Below are positions 29,841 through 35,802 of a stretch of 35,802 bases of DNA, one piece after another. The DNA comes from JBOHRE01 sp050732635 (GTDB taxonomy: Bacteria; Gemmatimonadota; Gemmatimonadetes; Longimicrobiales; RSA9). Under the pieces are notes generated by a model. The model made no database searches. It was not told the origin of the DNA and was given only the letters and a program-made list of their open reading frames with translations. The position numbers and the translations under genes are program-made. The number at the start of each line of letters is the position of its first letter. Position 1 is the stretch's first letter. The stretch lies in the NCBI GenBank assembly GCA_050732635.1, contig JBOHRE010000029.1, positions 1 to 35,802 of the forward strand, written 5' to 3'.

Positions 29841-31588
29841 TAGGTGCCGCCGGCCTTGCCGCCCTGGCGCGGATCGGCGAAGCCGAGCCACGTCTGACCG
29901 GCGCGTAGGATGGTGGGCGCGTTGCCGATATAGCCGTTGAAGGGACGGACGTCGTGGCCGAGCTGCTCGAGCGGTCGGATCTGGGTGGACAGCAGCCCGT
30001 CGCGCTCGAAGTAGAGTACGTCGGGCAGATGCTGATGATGGGTGCGGGGCACATTCACAGCGACGCTCACGGCCATGTCGAAGTCGATGACGTTCGAGAG
30101 CACCTGGTAGACGGCCGTGATGATGCGTGGCCCACCCCGCGCGCCGCTGACCATGAGGAGCTGCCCGGAGGGTGAGGTGACGATCACCGGCGTCATGGCC
30201 GAGAGCATGCGCTTTTCGGGAGCGATGGCGTTCGCTTCGCCCTGGATCAAACCGTAGTCGTTGGGCACGCCCGGCTTCGCTGTGAAGTCGTCCATCTCGT
30301 TGTTGAGCAGGAATCCGGCGCCAGCGACCGTAACCGCGGAACCATAGAGGCTGTTGATGGTGGTGCTGAGGGCGATGGCGTTGCCGGCGGCGTCGACGAT
30401 CGAGAGGTGGGTCGTGTGGTCGCTCTCGCGGTCGGGGCCGGCGCCGGGCGTCACGGCGGTGGATGGAGTAGCGCGGCTGACGGAGATCGATTCGGCGCGC
30501 TCGCGGGCGTAGCTCTTCGACAGCAGACGTTCGCGCGGGATCGTGACGAAGTCCGGGTCGCCCAGGTAGTGGTTACGGTCGGCGAAGGCGCGTCGCATGG
30601 CCTCGGCCTGCAGGTGCAGGTGCCGCGTCGTGTGCCAGCCGACGCCGCGCAGGTCCCACTCCTCGAGCAGGTTCGCGATCAGCGCGAGCGTGATCCCGCC
30701 GGAGGACGGCGGCGGCATTGCGAGCACTTCGTGGCTGCGGTAAACGAAGCGGATCGGCTCGCGCCAGCGGGCGGTGTAGCGCTGCAGGTCCTGATGGGTG
30801 ATGAGCCCGCCACCCCGTTGCATCTCGGCTACGATCAGGTCCGCCGTTTCGCCCTCGTAGAAGCCGGATGGCCCGGCCTGCGCGACGCGCCGCAGTACCG
30901 CAGCCAGCTCGGGGTTGCGCCAGGTGGTGCCGGCACGCAGCGGCTCATCACCGGGCAGGAAGAGCGCGGCCGACGCGGGGAAGCGGCGCAACCGTTCGGC
31001 TTCGTCGACGACGGATTCCGCGAAGGCGGAATCCACGGTGAACCCCTCCTCGGCGAGCCGGATCGCGGGCGCGAGCAGCTCCGCCCAGGGGCGCGAGCCG
31101 TAGCGCGCGTGTGCCTCCCAGAGTCCGGCCACCGAGCCGGGCACGCCGGACGCGAGGTGGCCGATCAGCGAGAGAGCCGTGGGTTCGCCGGCTTCGTCGA
31201 GGTACATGTCGCGCGTCGCCGCGAGCGGTGCCTTTTCACGGAAGTCGAGCGTGGCGACGTCGCCCCGCACCGTGCGCAGCACGAGGAAGCCACCACCCCC
31301 GAGATTGCCCGCCTCCGGGTAGACCACCGAAAGCGCGAACGCCGAGGCGACGGCGGCGTCGATCGCGTTGCCGCCGTCGCGCAGCACCTGCACGCCGACG
31401 TCCGTGGCCAGCGGCGCATCCGTGACGACCATCCCGCCCGTGCTCCGTACCGGCTGCGCACGCAGCGAGTAGGGCCACGCCTCCGGAACACGGGTCGCGA
31501 GGGCGGCGCCCGGATCGAGCTGGATCGGCGGTGCTTCGGCAACTGCACAGCCGGTCCCGAACAGGAGTGTGGCGAGAAGGATGCGCAT
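29840..31588 (-). CDS. ggt: Gamma-glutamyltransferase
   Basis: A 582-residue N-terminal-nucleophile enzyme that cuts gamma-glutamyl bonds such as in glutathione. It is autoprocessed at the Thr in DHTTHLSIVD (about residue 390), giving large and small subunits. NGNAIDAAV-type and GNLGGGGFLVL motifs, PSSGG in the large subunit and GSRGGPRI-like SGARGGPRI in the small subunit fit the family. The N-terminus is a signal peptide with a possible lipobox (GTGC). The TAG stop uses the TA flank of the MITE, so the native C-terminus has probably been changed by a few residues. Starts 2 bases after the amidohydrolase stop. Confidence 0.94.
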   Translation of the reverse strand: MRILLATLLFGTGCAVAEAPPIQLDPGAALATRVPEAWPYSLRAQPVRSTGGMVVTDAPLATDVGVQVLRDGGNAIDAAVASAFALSVVYPEAGNLGGGGFLVLRTVRGDVATLDFREKAPLAATRDMYLDEAGEPTALSLIGHLASGVPGSVAGLWEAHARYGSRPWAELLAPAIRLAEEGFTVDSAFAESVVDEAERLRRFPASAALFLPGDEPLRAGTTWRNPELAAVLRRVAQAGPSGFYEGETADLIVAEMQRGGGLITHQDLQRYTARWREPIRFVYRSHEVLAMPPPSSGGITLALIANLLEEWDLRGVGWHTTRHLHLQAEAMRRAFADRNHYLGDPDFVTIPRERLLSKSYARERAESISVSRATPSTAVTPGAGPDRESDHTTHLSIVDAAGNAIALSTTINSLYGSAVTVAGAGFLLNNEMDDFTAKPGVPNDYGLIQGEANAIAPEKRMLSAMTPVIVTSPSGQLLMVSGARGGPRIITAVYQVLSNVIDFDMAVSVAVNVPRTHHQHLPDVLYFERDGLLSTQIRPLEQLGHDVRPFNGYIGNAPTILRAGQTWLGFADPRQGGKAGGT

Positions 31589-31590
31589 GG

Positions 31591-32772
31591 CTAGCGCACC
31601 TCTCGCAGTGCGTGCAGGGCACAGGCAGCGAGCGCCGCGGCACCGCGCTTGAGCACGGATTCATCGATGTCGAAGCGCGGATGGTGGTGCTCGCGCGGCG
31701 GCTCGAGCGCGGCGCCGAGCCAGAAGAAGGCGCCGGGCGCCTCGCGCAGCAGGAAGGCGAAATCCTCGGCGCCCATCATCGGCTCGGCATCGGCGACGGC
31801 AGCGGCGCCGAGCGCATCGGCAATGGCGTTGCGCGCGAGGCTGGTCATCGTGCCGTCGTTGATGACCGCGGGATAGCCGTCGCGCAGATCGAGAACGCCA
31901 TGGCCGCCGAGCGCATCGACGACAGCGAAGCCGCGGCGCAGCGCGTCCTGCAGGCGTTCGCGTACGCGCACATCGAAGTAGCGGATCGTGCCGCGCAGCG
32001 TGACGCGGTCGGCGATCACGTTCTCGGCGACGCCGCCGTGTACGGTGCCGATCGTGAGCACGCCCTCGTCGAAGGGCGAAATCCGACGGGCCGCGCCCTG
32101 CTGGCAGGCCAGGACGGCGTGGCTGGCGAGCACGATGGCGTCGACGCCCTCGTGCGGGCGTGCGGCGTGCGCGCTGACGCCCTCGACGGTGGCCGTGAAG
32201 GTGTCGGAACCGGCCATGATGGGGCCGGCCCGCAGATAGGCGGGACCGGCGGGCAGGTGCGCGCCGATGTGCAGGCCAAAGACGGCGTCGACGCCGCGCA
32301 TCGCTCCATCCTCGATCAGGCGCACGGCGCCACTCTTGTCGTCAGCGTCGGTCGCCTCCTCGGCGGGCTGGAACAGGAAGCGGACCTTGCCGGCCGGCAG
32401 CGTGCCGGCTCGTTGCGCCGTCACGAGCAATCGTGCGGCTCCCAGCAGCATGCTGACATGCGCGTCGTGGCCGCAGGCATGCATCGCGCCGGCCACGGTC
32501 GAGCGGTAGTCGACCTCGTTGCTCTCGGCGATGGGCAGCGCATCCATGTCGGCGCGCAGCGCGACCGTCGGGCCCGAGTCATTGGCCAGATCGGCGACCA
32601 CGCCGGTGCCGCCTACGCCACGCTGGATCTGCAGCCCGAGCGTCGCCAGTCGATCCGCGACAATGCCCGCGGTGCGCGTCTCGCGAAACGCGAGCTCGGG
32701 GTGCCGGTGCAGGTCGCGCCGTACCTCGATCAGCTCGGCCTCGAAGTCTGCCGCCTGTTGCAGAAGCGTCAT
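31591..32772 (-). CDS. M20D amidohydrolase (hippurate / N-acyl-amino-acid hydrolase)
   Basis: A 393-residue di-metal hydrolase. LRADMDALPI, MHACGHDAH (Cys and His ligands), QPAEEA, GVSAHAARPHEGVDAI and a final MGAEDFAFLL fit the IAA-amino-acid / hippurate hydrolase group. The metal set uses Cys and His, unlike the ArgE-type enzyme at 11029. ATG 32772 gives the family N-terminus (LLQQAADFEAELIEVRRDLHRHPEL); ATG 32820 is an alternative. Directly upstream of ggt, so the two probably form a peptide or N-acyl-amino-acid scavenging unit. Confidence 0.92.
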   Translation of the reverse strand: MTLLQQAADFEAELIEVRRDLHRHPELAFRETRTAGIVADRLATLGLQIQRGVGGTGVVADLANDSGPTVALRADMDALPIAESNEVDYRSTVAGAMHACGHDAHVSMLLGAARLLVTAQRAGTLPAGKVRFLFQPAEEATDADDKSGAVRLIEDGAMRGVDAVFGLHIGAHLPAGPAYLRAGPIMAGSDTFTATVEGVSAHAARPHEGVDAIVLASHAVLACQQGAARRISPFDEGVLTIGTVHGGVAENVIADRVTLRGTIRYFDVRVRERLQDALRRGFAVVDALGGHGVLDLRDGYPAVINDGTMTSLARNAIADALGAAAVADAEPMMGAEDFAFLLREAPGAFFWLGAALEPPREHHHPRFDIDESVLKRGAAALAACALHALREVR

Positions 32773-32884
32773 TGTCGCATCCGTCGCCTGACTCGCTGCG
32801 GCCACGTTCCCCGCCCGCATATCCTGGCGCTCGCGGCACCGCGCGGCAACGGTCGCCGGAGCGGACACGGCAGCGGCACGGCCG

Positions 32885-32914
32885 TTGCCCGTGCTCTGCG
32901 GGCGCGGATATTAT
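32885..32914 (+). promoter_or_regulatory. Sigma-70-like promoter before murQ
   Basis: TTGCCC (32885-32890), 18-base spacer and TATTAT (32909-32914), in the gap divergent from the amidohydrolase. Transcription would start about 32921, which supports ATG 32964 as the murQ start and not the ATG that lies inside the -10 region. Confidence 0.5.
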
Positions 32915-32963
32915 GCGAGTTCCGCATTACACGAGCGATCGAGGCGAGAGGACGGCCTTATCC

Positions 32964-33895
<932 letters not shown>

Positions 33896-33899
<4 letters not shown>

Positions 33900-35107
33900 G
33901 CCGGCCGGCGGCGTTGAGCCCGCTTCTGCGGCCGGCTGCCGCCGATCGAGCGCTCCGCGTGATCGGGCTCATGTCTGGCACGTCACTCGACGGCATCGAT
34001 GCGGCGCTGGTCGAGTTCGACGGCGTCCGCGAGGGTACGCCCGCCTGGCGCATGGCGGCGTTCGCCACACTGCCCTACGCGCCCGAGCGCCGCGAGCAGA
34101 TCCATGGCGCGATCTTGCACGGCAATGCTCGAGCGCTCTGTCGGCTGCATACGGAGCTGGGGGAGTGGTTCGCCGAGGCCGCGCTGCAGCTCTGTGCGAG
34201 CGCGAGGATCGCCGTCGGTGAGGTCGACCTGATCGGCTCGCACGGCCAGACAATCTGGCACGAGCCGCGCAGCGGCGGCGGCCGTGCTGCCACGCTGCAG
34301 CTCGGCTGCGCGGCGACGATTGCCGAGCGAACCGGGATCGACGTGGTCAGCGACTTCCGCGCGCGCGACACGGCAGCCGGTGGCGAGGGCGCGCCGCTCG
34401 TGCCGTGGGTCGATCGGCTGCTCTTCAGCGGTCAGGGGCGGCGCGTGCTGCAGAACATCGGCGGCATGGCGAACCTGTCGTGGCTGCCGCCGCGCACCGA
34501 GAGCGGGCCACTGCTCGCCTTCGACACCGGGCCGGGCAACGCCATGATCGACGCGGCGATCGAGCTCGCGACCGGCGGCGCCGACACCTACGACCGAGAC
34601 GGTCGGTGGGCGGAGCGTGGCACGGTCGACGGCTCGCTGCTCGCGGAGCTGCTCGCCCATCCGTTCTTCGCGCAGCCCCCGCCGCGCTCGACCGGGCGCG
34701 AGACGTTCGGCAGGCCGTTGGTCGAAACGATCGCGGCGGCGCGCCGGCCCGGGAATGAGCAGGAATGGGCGGACCTGGTGGCCACGCTGACTGCGCTGAC
34801 CTCGCGCACGATTGCCGACTCGCTGCGCCGCTGGGTCCTGCCGCGCGGCGTCGATGAGGTGATCCTGACCGGCGGTGGCGCGCGCAATCCCGTGCTGCGT
34901 CGCATGCTCGAGCAGGCGCTGCCAGAGGTGCCGATTCGCAGCGCGGAGTCGATCGGCATCGATCCCGAAGCGAAGGAGGCCATCGCGTTCGCGGCGCTGG
35001 CCTGGGCGTTTGCCAATGGAATGCCTGGCAGCGTGCCGGAAGCCACGGGCGCGGTCGGATCCCGTGTGCTCGGCAGCCTGACGCCCGGCCGCAGCGCGGC
35101 CCGTTGA
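33896..35107 (+). CDS. anmK: Anhydro-N-acetylmuramic acid kinase
   Basis: A 403-residue sugar kinase that opens the anhydro ring and phosphorylates anhydroMurNAc, giving MurNAc-6-P for MurQ. GLMSGTSLDGIDAALVEF is the nucleotide motif. IGSHGQTIWHEP, a DFRARDTAAGGEGAPLVPWVD stretch (catalytic Asp), NIGGMANLSWLP and DTGPGNAMID are the standard motifs, and ILTGGGARNPVLRRM closes the ATP site. GTG 33896 overlaps the murQ stop. Length is slightly long for the family because of a Pro/Arg/Ala-rich start and tail. Confidence 0.97.
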
Positions 35108-35124
35108 GCGCGCGTGAGGCAACC

Positions 35125-35802
35125 GTGGCGAGCCACCCGCGGCTGGCCCGGATCCGACCCGCCCTGGCCGCCGCACTGCTCGGCGCTGCGCACGTTATTG
35201 TCGCACTGCTCGTCTTCGATCCGACGCCGCACACCGGCGGTGACAATGCTGCATACCTGAGTCTCGCGACCTCGATCCTCGAGCGCGGGCGTTACCTCGA
35301 CTACTGGGATCCCCGGTTACCGGCCCACACTCAGTATCCGCCCGTCTTCCCACTGATCCTCGCCTTCTTTCGCTGGGTCGGTTTCGAGGCCTGGGTCTCC
35401 TTCAAGATGGTCATCGTCGGCTGCTCCGGCATCGCGGTCGCGTTCAGCTACCTCTGGGTGCGACGCTGGCACTCTGCATCGCTCGCGCTGCCCATCGGTC
35501 TGATCGTCGCGTTCAGCCCCGGTGTGCTCGGCCTGAGCCATTGGGTGCTGTCCGACGTGCCATTCTGGGCCTTGCTCATGGTCGCGCTGTGGGCGTTCGC
35601 TGCCGTCGATGGCACCGCGATCAAACGGGCCCGGCTGCTGCGGCTGTTGGAGGACGCCCACGGCACGGCGAGCGACGCCGTCGCCGAGCGCGTGCGGTTG
35701 GCCAACGCACGCGAGCTGGCGGCAATCACGCGTGCGAACCGCGACGCCCTGACCGCCCCGCTGTGGATCGGCATCGCGGCGCTGACCCTGGCGTACTTCA
35801 CC
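35125..35802 (+). CDS. GT-C-type membrane glycosyltransferase, 3'-truncated by the window
   Basis: The first 226 codons are visible and open to the window end. An N-terminal membrane segment (about 10-28) is followed by HTGGDNAAYLSLATSILERG and QYPPVFPLILAFF, the acidic loop and YPP motif of ArnT/PMT-like (GT39) glycosyltransferases, then further membrane segments (about 88-104 and 116-150). These enzymes use polyprenyl-linked sugars on the outer face of the membrane. GTG 35125 has GAGG five bases upstream; TTG 35104 overlapping the anmK stop is an alternative. An acid- and Arg-rich loop (about 165-205) is unusual. Confidence 0.8.
   Translation, partial: MASHPRLARIRPALAAALLGAAHVIVALLVFDPTPHTGGDNAAYLSLATSILERGRYLDYWDPRLPAHTQYPPVFPLILAFFRWVGFEAWVSFKMVIVGCSGIAVAFSYLWVRRWHSASLALPIGLIVAFSPGVLGLSHWVLSDVPFWALLMVALWAFAAVDGTAIKRARLLRLLEDAHGTASDAVAERVRLANARELAAITRANRDALTAPLWIGIAALTLAYFT

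Overview
The window is a piece of a high-GC bacterial chromosome. Genes are dense, often overlap by 1-4 bases, and frequently start with GTG or TTG. The gene content suggests a soil-type Gram-negative lineage; Gemmatimonadota is my best guess, but no rRNA or phylogenetic marker is present and this is inference only. It includes a fused two-subunit E1 dehydrogenase, pyruvoyl arginine decarboxylase with agmatinase, MurQ/AnmK recycling, lipoproteins and an integron whose integrase gene is inverted.

Region 1 (1-5513) is a decayed chromosomal integron. A broken integron integrase remnant lies at 5098-5513, followed by a probable attI and four gene cassettes, all on the minus strand. Each cassette boundary can be checked because the first bases of a cassette are complementary to the first core of its own attC. 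Cassette 1 holds a gene of unknown function split by an IS630-family element. Cassette 2 holds a GIY-YIG protein. Cassette 3 holds a membrane protein. Cassette 4 holds a two-gene unit (small Cys-containing protein plus membrane-anchored protein). The attC of cassette 4 is cut by an IS3-family element running off the left edge.

Region 2 (5599-10975, minus strand) is an operon-like run: a DUF1440-like membrane protein, an SPFH protein with C-terminal zinc ribbons, three related zinc-ribbon proteins with overlapping starts and stops, and a cyclic-nucleotide-domain histidine kinase.

Region 3 (11029-17172) holds an M20 peptidase, a DHH phosphoesterase with a TrkA-like N-terminus, an alpha/beta hydrolase and a fused E1 alpha-beta dehydrogenase. 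Region 4 (17413-21020, plus strand) is a tightly overlapped run: small protein, pseudopilin-like protein, DedA, CoaE, PHP phosphoesterase, NrnA-like DHH phosphoesterase.

Region 5 (21101-23786, plus strand) contains an unknown protein, a Fur-family regulator and a two-step arginine-to-putrescine pathway. Region 6 (23750-29528) has an alkaline-phosphatase-superfamily protein, CcdA, a response regulator, an ABC exporter and a lipoprotein.

Region 7 (29574-35802) has a terminator hairpin, a 160-bp palindromic MITE whose ends match the IS630 element of the integron, gamma-glutamyltransferase, an M20D amidohydrolase, murQ-anmK for recycling anhydro-MurNAc, and the start of a GT-C membrane glycosyltransferase cut by the right edge.
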